A DNA stretch of 64,000 nt, taken from positions 1 through 64,000 of the forward strand of contig UQSF01000008.1 of assembly GCA_900543625.1 (NCBI GenBank), read 5' to 3'. Under the pieces are notes generated by a model. The model searched no databases. It saw only the letters and a list, made by a program, of their open reading frames with translations, and was not told where the DNA came from. The stretch comes from an uncultured Eubacteriales bacterium. Lineage in GTDB: Bacteria; Bacillota; Clostridia; Oscillospirales; Oscillospiraceae. The position numbers and the translations under genes were made by a program. Of this stretch, positions 17,584 through 24,889 are shown one piece after another. Numbering within the stretch: position 1 is the stretch's first letter; the number at the start of each line of letters is the position of its first letter.

Positions 17584-18915
17584 ATGGGACTTAATTTCTT
17601 GCTTCTTGTTGTTGGACTCGTCATTTGCTTTGGCGGGATTTATATCCGCAAGGTATGTTCCGCGGCTTTGGGCTTGATTTGGGGCTCTATCTGCTCTTTT
17701 GTAGTCATTTTCATGACAGTCGGGTTGTGGGGCTTAGATGATGAGACAACCGCGATCATCATCATGTGCGCCGTTTTGTGCGCGATTATATCTGTCATAA
17801 ACGATAAGCTCTGTGCTGTAATAAACGCTTTTCTATCGTCATTCTTTTTGGTGGCGACCCTTCTGCAGATGGCAGATCGCATGGAGAGCGCAACACTGAT
17901 TACAATTGCGACCGCTATCGCATTGATCATAAGCATAATTACAGTTAAGATCTATGACTATTCTTTTATAATCATAACCGCTTTTTCGGGTGCTTTCATT
18001 GCATCGGTAGGTGGCTGCGGCATTGTTCATGATGAGGATGCTTCCGATGTGCTTCTGGCGCTGATGTTTGGCGATGAAGTGACGGGCTTCATTCTGATTG
18101 GGACTATGATCCTTGGCATCCTTGGGTGCATTGTCCAGTGGAGAAGGCTAAAAGGGAGAGCGGCAAATGGAGCAAATGCAAATGGGGAGAACACATCGGA
18201 TTCTTCCACGCCCGTCCAAAAAGTCCGTATTCAAAATCCATTTGTTCGAGAAATCAAGGAGAACTGGGGATTGCTGCTGGCGCCTATAGTTGTCACACTG
18301 CTTTGGAAGCTGTGGGGCAGTCAACTGTTGTGGATACTATTTCCATCAATGTACGATTACGATTTCATTCCACAAACATTGTGGAATTATATGCCGTCAA
18401 TTATTACAGCGATTTTAAGCGGATGGAAAATGGCAACGTTTGTTGTTGCTATTAAAACAAGAAGTAAGAATTTTTGCATTCTTTGGATGCTTCCAAACAT
18501 GATTATTGCACTTGCTTACCTTGTGCAAATGTTTAGACTCCTTATGACTTATGGGGAGGTGGTATGGGTATTTGATTTGGGATATGCTATTGCCTGCTTT
18601 GTGCCATTCCTTTCATGGTGGATCATTCGGAAATTGGAAAAAGCATTTGCGCCTTTTTCACGCAGCGATGTTAAAGCATATGTGCTGTGCGGCATCTGCG
18701 CATTCCTGGTACTACGGCTCGCTGATAAAATAATTTTCTTCATCGAGAGCAAGTTAATTGCATTTGGGCCGGAGTACATGCCAATATGGGTATCCTGCGC
18801 GCTTCTTGTTCTAAGCATTATTGCCATGGCTATCATTATTCAAGTGATCTTCAATACCCGCGTTAAAAATCTTTACACAAGTGCGCTTAATTATGAGGAG
18901 GACGCACCCTATTAG
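17584..18915 (+). CDS. Polytopic membrane protein of the RiPP island, unknown function
   Basis: This 443-aa protein has about a dozen hydrophobic segments in two blocks. The N-terminal block (residues 1-190) consists of short tightly packed helices rich in Gly, Ile and Ala, recalling the TM7S3/TM198-like domain. A hydrophilic linker rich in Asn/Ser/Gly (about 195-220) joins it to a second multispan block with several Trp residues. There is no ATP-binding motif. ATG 17584 follows GGAGG by six bases. Codon use is AT-richer than in the flanking housekeeping genes. As the only large membrane protein of the island it could export the peptide or provide immunity, which is inference. Confidence 0.75.
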   Translation: MGLNFLLLVVGLVICFGGIYIRKVCSAALGLIWGSICSFVVIFMTVGLWGLDDETTAIIIMCAVLCAIISVINDKLCAVINAFLSSFFLVATLLQMADRMESATLITIATAIALIISIITVKIYDYSFIIITAFSGAFIASVGGCGIVHDEDASDVLLALMFGDEVTGFILIGTMILGILGCIVQWRRLKGRAANGANANGENTSDSSTPVQKVRIQNPFVREIKENWGLLLAPIVVTLLWKLWGSQLLWILFPSMYDYDFIPQTLWNYMPSIITAILSGWKMATFVVAIKTRSKNFCILWMLPNMIIALAYLVQMFRLLMTYGEVVWVFDLGYAIACFVPFLSWWIIRKLEKAFAPFSRSDVKAYVLCGICAFLVLRLADKIIFFIESKLIAFGPEYMPIWVSCALLVLSIIAMAIIIQVIFNTRVKNLYTSALNYEEDAPY

Positions 18916-19140
18916 GCCAAGAATTGTTGAATAAAGCTGAGGCCAATGATGTGCAGGGATATTTGAAGTCTCCAAAGTGCGCTAAATCAGCATGGCTACA
19001 ATAATTTCGAGATTTCCGCTGGCAATAGACACAGAATTTCCGCAGCACTTACCTAATGTTACCGTAAGAATTTTTCGGCAACTACAGCATCTCGCAGTAA
19101 ACGTCACTGGCGATATTGAATATACAAAGGAGAGAAAGAC

Positions 19141-19623
19141 ATGATCAAAGCTGATGTTTTAGGAGAATTTCGCCCTTCGGTTCGCTATAAGGATGGCGAT
19201 GGAATCACTCTGCAGGTCGTGCAGGATGCTATTGAGGAATGCGCGCAGACCATGGGGATTCCTGTTGCATTTTATGACGAGCAGGTGAAATCCGGCGGCC
19301 TGTTCAATTCTACGGTTGAAGATTGCATTGTTTTGTACCATCCCGAACACCGCAACGATTACTTCAAGTTTTGCATTCGAGTTGGTCGCCAGGGCACATA
19401 CGCATTCGTTTCCGTGAATGACTTTGGTCAGAGCAAGCAGATGGCGAAAGCAGAGCGTGCAGAATTTGCAAAGCAGGACCGCAAGGGCAAGCCTATGAGC
19501 TATAAGATGGGGTCTATCATTGGCGCTGGTATTGCCAACATTGGAAAGAGTAAGCAGAAGCTAGAGGAAGAGCAGATGTATTATCAGTGTGTATTTGACA
19601 TCTTCGACGAAATCATTGCCTGA
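19141..19623 (+). CDS. Conserved-looking 160-aa protein of unknown function
   Basis: This soluble 160-aa protein has no signal or membrane segment and no motif I recognise. The N-terminal two thirds looks like a mixed alpha/beta domain (LQVVQDAIEECAQTMGIPVA ... YFKFCIRVGRQGTYAFVSVN). A basic linker (KQDRKGKPMSYKMGS) and a Gly/Lys-rich helix follow. AAGGAGAG lies six bases before the ATG. A 225-bp gap without a gene separates it from the membrane-protein gene and a 163-bp gap from the PqqD gene. Position suggests an accessory role in the RiPP island. Confidence 0.65.
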   Translation: MIKADVLGEFRPSVRYKDGDGITLQVVQDAIEECAQTMGIPVAFYDEQVKSGGLFNSTVEDCIVLYHPEHRNDYFKFCIRVGRQGTYAFVSVNDFGQSKQMAKAERAEFAKQDRKGKPMSYKMGSIIGAGIANIGKSKQKLEEEQMYYQCVFDIFDEIIA

Positions 19624-19786
19624 GACGTTTTCTGCCCTGAAAACCACTGAATGCGAGCCGGGGCAGTGCTTTGCGGCGTTGCCTCGGCACAAATTCATCG
19701 AGTGCAGATTTCCAGCTTTGAATCTCACTGCGGGGATTTTTCCCTAAGGAAAGTATCTCATTGAGAATTTACGAGGAGTAAACAAC

Positions 19787-20068
19787 ATGGCGATTAAGAA
19801 AAACCCCAATATCGTGGCGCGAAAAATTCACGGGTCCTCTTTTTTGATCGATATTTCCGATAACTATTCCGGCGATAAATGCGCACTATATGAGATCAAC
19901 GAGACCGGTATGTTTATATGGAGCAATATCGACGGGAAACGAAGCGCAGAAGAGCTGACAGCATTGATGAAAGCTGCAATCGTAGATGATGTTGATGATC
20001 AAAAGCTATACGAAGATATCAGCGAGTTTATTGACACGTTGATTGCCCGGCAGTTTGTGGAGGTGTAA
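19787..20068 (+). CDS. PqqD-like RiPP recognition protein
   Basis: This 93-aa protein matches the PqqD/RRE fold. It has an N-terminal beta-hairpin region (NIVARKIHGSSFLIDI), the central ALYEINETGMFIWSNIDGKRSAEELTA-like helix-turn segment and a helical end (LYEDISEFIDTLIARQFVEV). PqqD-like proteins bind the leader of a precursor peptide and present it to a radical SAM maturase. Here the maturase starts 4 bp after this stop codon, with the ribosome site GGAGGT inside the PqqD 3' end, so the two are coupled. CGAGGAG-type sequence precedes its own ATG. Confidence 0.88.
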   Translation: MAIKKNPNIVARKIHGSSFLIDISDNYSGDKCALYEINETGMFIWSNIDGKRSAEELTALMKAAIVDDVDDQKLYEDISEFIDTLIARQFVEV

Positions 20069-20072
20069 GATC

Positions 20073-21179
20073 ATGGACGAGTATTTTAGTGACAGAGTTA
20101 AAATGCAGGTGCTGGATTTTGCTACGGATAAGCGAACGGTCTGGGAGCAAAACCATCAGCTCTATTCTGTGATTTTTGAAATAACTCCCAAATGCAACTT
20201 TAACTGTGTGCATTGTTATTTGCACGATCACCACTGCTCCAATGAGCTCAGCTATGATGAGATCATTGAAATCATTGACATCCTGTTTGAAAAGGAAGTT
20301 CTTTTTCTCACGCTTACGGGTGGAGACATATTTACCCGAAAGGACTTTCTGGATATCTATCTCTATGCCAAGAAAAAAGGATTTATTGTTGAGCTTTACA
20401 CGAATGGGGCGCTGATCAATGATGAGATCATCCGCACCTTTGCAAAATATCCGCCATTGCTGGTGGACATATCTTTGTATGGTTCGTGCGAAGAGACATA
20501 CAAAAAAGTTACGGGAGTGTCCGGAGCTTTTGACAAAGTGCTGCACAACATTCAAGCGTTGCTTGATGCGGGGGTGAGGGTGTCTGTCAAGGCGCCTGTG
20601 CTCAATCTCTACTATTCCGAGCTGCCGCAGATAAAAGCGATCGCAGAAAAGTTTGAAATCCCTTTCCGCACCGGGTTTGAAATTTTTCCAACCATTGACA
20701 ACGACGATTGCGTTCGGCAGTTCAGCGTTCCGCTGGCCGATTCCTTAAAGTACGAGTTTGGGGAATTTGCGCAGCGTCCAAGAACATTTGGGGAAGACTA
20801 TGATGTGGAGTTGGTTGATCTGCAAAAAGAAAGACCGCTGTTCAGATGCAAACTCGGCAGAGCCAGCTGCACCATTAATTTTGACGGGAGCATGAGCCCG
20901 TGTATGTCTTTTAGGCACGTTGGACGCAGATTGACAAGAGACAATTTTGAAGAGCTTTGGGGCAGCTTCCGACAATACCCAAAAATGAAAGCCTCCCCGG
21001 AATACAAGTGCCTCAAATGCAAAGCTTATGACTTCTGCGATGTTTGTCCGGCAATGATGCAATTTGTGCACGGAGACTTGGAATACGTAGACGAACATTT
21101 CTGCAAAAGTGCAAAAGCAAGGTATGCGCATTATATACAAGGTGTGAGTGTTGACGCTGTTATCGAAAATCTGGAATAA
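20073..21179 (+). CDS. Radical SAM/SPASM peptide maturase
   Basis: This 368-aa enzyme has the radical SAM cluster motif C41-NFN-C45-VH-C48 in the canonical position. A TLTGGDIFTRKDF segment near residue 80 provides the SAM-binding GGE-like loop. The C-terminal SPASM domain has eight Cys (259, 266, 277, 313, 316, 322, 325, 344), enough for two auxiliary 4Fe-4S clusters. Such enzymes install thioether, C-C or epimerised linkages in ribosomal peptides. ATG 20073 follows GGAGGT. The PqqD-like partner is directly upstream and a 40-codon Cys-rich gene directly downstream. The linkage type cannot be read from sequence. Confidence 0.93.
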   Translation: MDEYFSDRVKMQVLDFATDKRTVWEQNHQLYSVIFEITPKCNFNCVHCYLHDHHCSNELSYDEIIEIIDILFEKEVLFLTLTGGDIFTRKDFLDIYLYAKKKGFIVELYTNGALINDEIIRTFAKYPPLLVDISLYGSCEETYKKVTGVSGAFDKVLHNIQALLDAGVRVSVKAPVLNLYYSELPQIKAIAEKFEIPFRTGFEIFPTIDNDDCVRQFSVPLADSLKYEFGEFAQRPRTFGEDYDVELVDLQKERPLFRCKLGRASCTINFDGSMSPCMSFRHVGRRLTRDNFEELWGSFRQYPKMKASPEYKCLKCKAYDFCDVCPAMMQFVHGDLEYVDEHFCKSAKARYAHYIQGVSVDAVIENLE

Positions 21180-21241
21180 TGCAATATGTGAGACTACATT
21201 CCACACATCTGATATATAAAATTAAGAAAGGAGAATGTGCT

Positions 21242-21364
21242 ATGAGTTACGAAAAGCCTCAGGTCAAGAAGATTGAAGCGGACGTTTCTGTTCGCAACAT
21301 GGCTGACGACAAGGGTGAGTGCCATGGTGGTCACTGTGTTCGTTGCATCCATGCATTTGGCTGA
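21242..21364 (+). CDS. Putative RiPP precursor peptide, 40 aa, Cys/His-rich core
   Basis: This 40-codon gene has a good ribosome site (AAAGGAGA) and follows the maturase by 62 bp. The N-terminal half, beginning MSYEKPQVKKIEADV, is charged and leader-like. The C-terminal part, GECHGGHCVRCIHAFG, has three Cys (27, 32, 35) and three His (28, 31, 37). The leader resembles in style the short leaders of Clostridial Cys-rich peptides matured by radical SAM enzymes, but I do not recognise the family. No Gly-Gly cleavage site is evident. A small separate function cannot be excluded, but the position between a SPASM maturase and a terminator is typical of a precursor. Confidence 0.8.
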   Translation: MSYEKPQVKKIEADVSVRNMADDKGECHGGHCVRCIHAFG

Positions 21365-21424
21365 TCCCGATATCTGGCTGCATGGCATTGAGTTCATGCA
21401 ACAGCTGCACAGTGGATCATCGGC

Positions 21425-21459
21425 AACAGGGCCGCGGAAATTCCGCGGCCCTGCTTTTT
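21425..21459. terminator. Terminator shared by the RiPP locus and the SASP gene; right 35-bp direct repeat
   Basis: It is identical over 35 bp to 17172-17206. It ends the plus-strand RiPP genes and, read in reverse, lies 23 bp past the SASP stop codon. Confidence 0.9.
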
Positions 21460-21481
21460 GTTGCTCAGGATGATCAGCAGC

Positions 21482-21682
21482 TTACTGCATGCCGTTTTCG
21501 TATGCGGCGATCATCTTTTTGACCATCTGACCGCCGATGCTGCCGGCCTGACGGGACGTCAGATCACCGTTGTAGCCCTGCTTGAGGTTTACGCCCATTT
21601 CGGCGGCGGCCTCCATTTTGAAGCGGTTCATCGCCTCGCGGGCATTGGGGTTGACCAGATTGTTGCTGTTGGAAGTAGCCAT
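21482..21682 (-). CDS. Small acid-soluble spore protein, alpha/beta type
   Basis: This 66-aa DNA-coating protein saturates spore DNA and protects it from UV and chemical damage. It contains NSNNLVNPNAREAMNRFK, the protease-site region EAAAEMGV and the strongly conserved GDLTSRQAGSIGGQMVKKMI segment. ATG 21682 is preferred over an in-frame ATG four codons earlier, which abuts the AAAGGAG ribosome site. On the minus strand CATACTT (21757-21751) resembles the -10 of forespore sigma factors, but a matching -35 is weak. Its presence shows that the organism makes endospores. Confidence 0.95.
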   Translation of the reverse strand: MATSNSNNLVNPNAREAMNRFKMEAAAEMGVNLKQGYNGDLTSRQAGSIGGQMVKKMIAAYENGMQ

Positions 21683-21908
21683 TTCGTTTTCCATCTCCTT
21701 TTCGTGGTTTGGGTTTCTTGACCCGCTCCTATTTTTTGCGGAGCATGCGGAAGTATGCAGTGCGGCAATATGCAATTTCTGCAAGCTCTTTTTTCTCGTA
21801 TTCTGCTTTCAGTGACCGTTTTATTGGACATATGATGCTGTATATTAGAGACAGAAAACGGTTCCGCTATGCGCGCGGATGATTTGACCCGGAAAGGAGA
21901 TGCACGGT

Positions 21909-21980
21909 ATGTACGTTTTGCTGTTTCTGGTGCTCCTGCCTATTGGCGTCTTGATCGAGCTATTGAAGCTCAATAAATAA
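21909..21980 (+). CDS. 23-aa hydrophobic membrane peptide
   Basis: This is a 23-codon ORF with a strong ribosome site (GGAAAGGAGA, nine bases before ATG). The peptide MYVLLFLVLLPIGVLIELLK plus LNK is a single hydrophobic helix with a short Lys-containing tail. Size, the central Pro-x-Gly and the tail recall Fst-like type I toxins and other small membrane peptides, without clear homology. It lies between the SASP gene and the cas promoter, on the same strand as cas3 but separated from it by that promoter. Confidence 0.55.
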   Translation: MYVLLFLVLLPIGVLIELLKLNK

Positions 21981-22038
21981 CCGGCTGAGCGGAGCGCGCT
22001 GTATATGCGGAAAATTTGTCTGCGCATGCCGAAATACC

Positions 22039-22067
22039 TTGTGTTGCAAATGATGCGGATGTATAAT
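22039..22067 (+). promoter_or_regulatory. Promoter of the cas operon
   Basis: TTGTGT (22039-22044), a 17-bp spacer and a perfect TATAAT (22062-22067). Transcription would start about 40 nt before cas3. Confidence 0.7.
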
Positions 22068-22114
22068 TGGAACAGTCAACCATTTTTGCTTTGGCGAGAA
22101 AGATGTGATGAAAC

Positions 22115-24889
22115 ATGACCTATGAGGCAGTTAACAGCATTAGCACCGAACGCAGTTATGATACGGCGGATGAAGCGGAACGCGTTGCGTGCGCCGTGCG
22201 TGCGTTGGTCGCCAAGACCGCGCCGGATGACGCGCAGCTTTGGCTGCCGCTTCTAATCCATCTGCGCGATACGGCGGCAGTCATGGAATATCTGATGGCT
22301 CGCTGGCTGCCGGAGCAGTATTGCGTGAGCCTTGGCCTGCAACGGGAGGAGTTTTTCCGTCTGGCGATTAGGGCGGCGCTGCTGCACGATATCGGGAAAG
22401 CAACCCCAAATTTCCAGCGCAAAATCACGCTTGAGCAGCTGGAATTGCGTCAACGCTTGGAAGCGGCCGGCTTGGAGATCCGGTTTCAAAAGGGAAAGCA
22501 GCTCGATGTGAATGTTCCGCATGCTGCAGCCGGCGCTGAGATCCTGCGCAGCGAAGGGTTCACGGATGACCTTGCGGCTGTCGTCGGTGCACATCATGGC
22601 AGGACCGAAGACTATATGCTTACCAGCTATCGAGAGCAGGCGCCCAGTGCGTTCGGTTGGAGCCGTTCTGGTGACAGTGATACGCTGTGGGGTTCTGTCC
22701 AGCGGCATATTATCCGCTGGGCAGAGGATGAGCTTGGGTGCGGGAGTCCGGCGCGCGATGCTCCGTGTTCGGTGCCGGTGCAGATGGCGCTGAGCGGCTT
22801 GGTGATCATGGCGGACTGGATCGCCAGCAATACGGCCTATTTCCCGCTTATCTCCATGGACGCGCAGCCGGATCGGTATGACCCACGCCGCGCTGAGCGA
22901 GCGCTGCAGAAACTGGATCTGCCGCGGCCGTGGCAAGTCTCTGCCGACTGGAGCACGGCGGACTATTTTCAGCGGCGCTTCGGCTTTTCGGAAAATCTCG
23001 TCCAGCAGCAGATGGAGCAAGTTGCGGGGACGGTGAAAACACCGGGCGTGATGATCCTTGAAGCGCCGATGGGACACGGCAAGACGGAAGCGGCACTGGC
23101 TGCGGCAGAAATTCTGATGAATCGTTTTGGCCTGGGCGGCGCTGCGTTTTTCCTCCCGTCGCAGGCGACGTCCAATGCAATGTTTACCCGTATGACACAG
23201 TGGGCGCGGCATCAGCCGGACGCGGTCCGAGTTGCAGTGGAGCTGGCGCACGGTCAGGCAGAGCTGAACGCGGAATTTGCGTGTCTGGAATCCGGGCACG
23301 TGCAGATCGAGCAGGGCGAAGCGGATGCCGACCCGCTGCAGACACATGCCTTCTTCCGCGGCCGAAAGACGAAGCTGCTGGCAAATCTGGTGGTCGGCAC
23401 GGTGGATCAGCTGCTCATGGCTGCGCTGAACCGAAAACATGTGATGCTGCGCCAGCTTGGTCTGACCGGCAAGGTGGTTATTCTGGACGAGTGCCATGCC
23501 TATGATGCGTATATGAATACCTATCTGGATCGTGTGCTGAACTGGCTGGGCGCTTATCATGTGCCGGTTATTTTGCTGTCGGCCACACTCCCGGGGCAGC
23601 GCAGGGCAGAATTGCTGCGCGCCTATCTCGGGGGGAAAAAGCCTGTAGATACGGCGATCGCCGCGTGTCAGGACTATCCGTTGCTGAGCTGGACGGAGAA
23701 TAAGACGGTACATATGGCTGCCGTCTCTGCGCAGGGGTGCAGCCGAGATGTCTGTGTGCAGCGTGTGGAGCAGGAGCTGGCGCTTGCGGCGGCGGGCGAG
23801 GCGCTCAAGAGCGGCTGCGTCGGATTGATCGTCAATACGGTCAAGCGTGCACAGATGCTGCGTGAGGTGCTGCGGCAAGCTTACCCGGATGCGGTGATTT
23901 TGATGGATCACTCCCGCTTTCTAGCGCCGGATCGGCTGGAGCATGAGCAGGAAATTTTGCGGCGTGTCGGCAAAAACACAGATGTGCAAATGCGGCGCGG
24001 TGTGCTGGTGATCGGCACACAGGTGCTGGAGCAGTCTTTGGATCTGGATTTTGATCTGTTGATCACGGATCTGTGCCCGATGGATCTGCTGCTGCAGCGC
24101 ATCGGCCGTCTGCACCGGCATACCCGTATCAGACCGCAGGGGCTGGAAATGCCGCGCTGCCTGGTCATGGGGGCGCTTGGAGAGCTGGACGCCGGGAGCA
24201 AGGCTGTGTACGGCGAATACCTCTTGCTGCGTACGCGGCGGTTGCTGCCGGAGCACATTCATTTGCCGGAGGACATTTCTCCGCTGGTGCAGCGGACTTA
24301 TGATGCGATGCGCTTCCCGCCGGAGTCGGATGAGGAGACCGGCGCTGCATATGAGGCCTATCAATATGCGCAAAAGCACCAAAAGCGCAAGGCGGAAGCC
24401 TATCTGCTGGCACAGTGTGACGACTATGATTCACTAGTCGGCATGATGGACAATATTAATCAGTTTACAGATCTGCAGGCGCAGGCGGCAGTCCGTGACG
24501 GGACTGCAGCCGTTGAGGTACTGGTCGTGCAGCGGTCGGAAGACGGAATGCTGCTGCTCTCCGGGGAACAAAAGGGGATGTGTCTGCGTGCGGATACCCA
24601 GCCGAGCGCCGATGAGGCACGCTGGGTCGCGGCGCAGCGTCTGCGGCTGCCGTCGCATTTCAGCGCGCGGTACTGTGTGGATGCAGTGCTGAAAGCGCTT
24701 GAGGATCAAACACGCCAGTCGCTGCCGCTGTGGCTGCAGGCGCCGATGCTGGAAGGTGAACTGTTTTTGATATTAGATGCGGACGGTACAGCACAGCTGG
24801 CCGGTAAGACACTGCGATATGACCCGCAAGTCGGATTAACAGAAGAGGAGGAGACGCATGGAACAAATGGAATTCAATCTGCTGGATGA
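22115..24889 (+). CDS. cas3: CRISPR-associated helicase/nuclease Cas3 (type I-E)
   Basis: This 924-aa protein degrades DNA after Cascade binds a target. The N-terminal HD nuclease domain has LLHDIGKAT near residue 90 and AAVVGAHHGRTED near 150. The SF2 helicase domains follow. Walker A is APMGHGKTEAAL (about 315), the DExH box is ILDECHAYDAY (about 456), motif III is LLSATLPG (about 488), and QVLEQSLDLDFD and QRIGRLHRH (about 660) form motifs V and VI. Length and order (HD then helicase) are normal for I-E. The ribosome site is weak (GAGAAAG). It is the first gene of the operon and overlaps cas8e by 32 bp. Confidence 0.97.
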   Translation: MTYEAVNSISTERSYDTADEAERVACAVRALVAKTAPDDAQLWLPLLIHLRDTAAVMEYLMARWLPEQYCVSLGLQREEFFRLAIRAALLHDIGKATPNFQRKITLEQLELRQRLEAAGLEIRFQKGKQLDVNVPHAAAGAEILRSEGFTDDLAAVVGAHHGRTEDYMLTSYREQAPSAFGWSRSGDSDTLWGSVQRHIIRWAEDELGCGSPARDAPCSVPVQMALSGLVIMADWIASNTAYFPLISMDAQPDRYDPRRAERALQKLDLPRPWQVSADWSTADYFQRRFGFSENLVQQQMEQVAGTVKTPGVMILEAPMGHGKTEAALAAAEILMNRFGLGGAAFFLPSQATSNAMFTRMTQWARHQPDAVRVAVELAHGQAELNAEFACLESGHVQIEQGEADADPLQTHAFFRGRKTKLLANLVVGTVDQLLMAALNRKHVMLRQLGLTGKVVILDECHAYDAYMNTYLDRVLNWLGAYHVPVILLSATLPGQRRAELLRAYLGGKKPVDTAIAACQDYPLLSWTENKTVHMAAVSAQGCSRDVCVQRVEQELALAAAGEALKSGCVGLIVNTVKRAQMLREVLRQAYPDAVILMDHSRFLAPDRLEHEQEILRRVGKNTDVQMRRGVLVIGTQVLEQSLDLDFDLLITDLCPMDLLLQRIGRLHRHTRIRPQGLEMPRCLVMGALGELDAGSKAVYGEYLLLRTRRLLPEHIHLPEDISPLVQRTYDAMRFPPESDEETGAAYEAYQYAQKHQKRKAEAYLLAQCDDYDSLVGMMDNINQFTDLQAQAAVRDGTAAVEVLVVQRSEDGMLLLSGEQKGMCLRADTQPSADEARWVAAQRLRLPSHFSARYCVDAVLKALEDQTRQSLPLWLQAPMLEGELFLILDADGTAQLAGKTLRYDPQVGLTEEEETHGTNGIQSAG

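Noticed and set aside
17235..17594. Cys-rich 119-codon frame at the left end of the RiPP island, considered as a second precursor
   Set aside because: It has no ribosome site at either possible start, runs past the ribosome site and start of the membrane-protein gene, and has no leader/core organisation.
21864..21883. CRISPR-repeat-like fragment CCGC-N7-GCGGATGAT upstream of the 23-aa peptide gene, considered as a pseudo-repeat of a guard RNA
   Set aside because: The resemblance to the repeat (CCGC..GCGG..TGAT) is too short and the loop length differs. I mention it only in case an RNA is found there.
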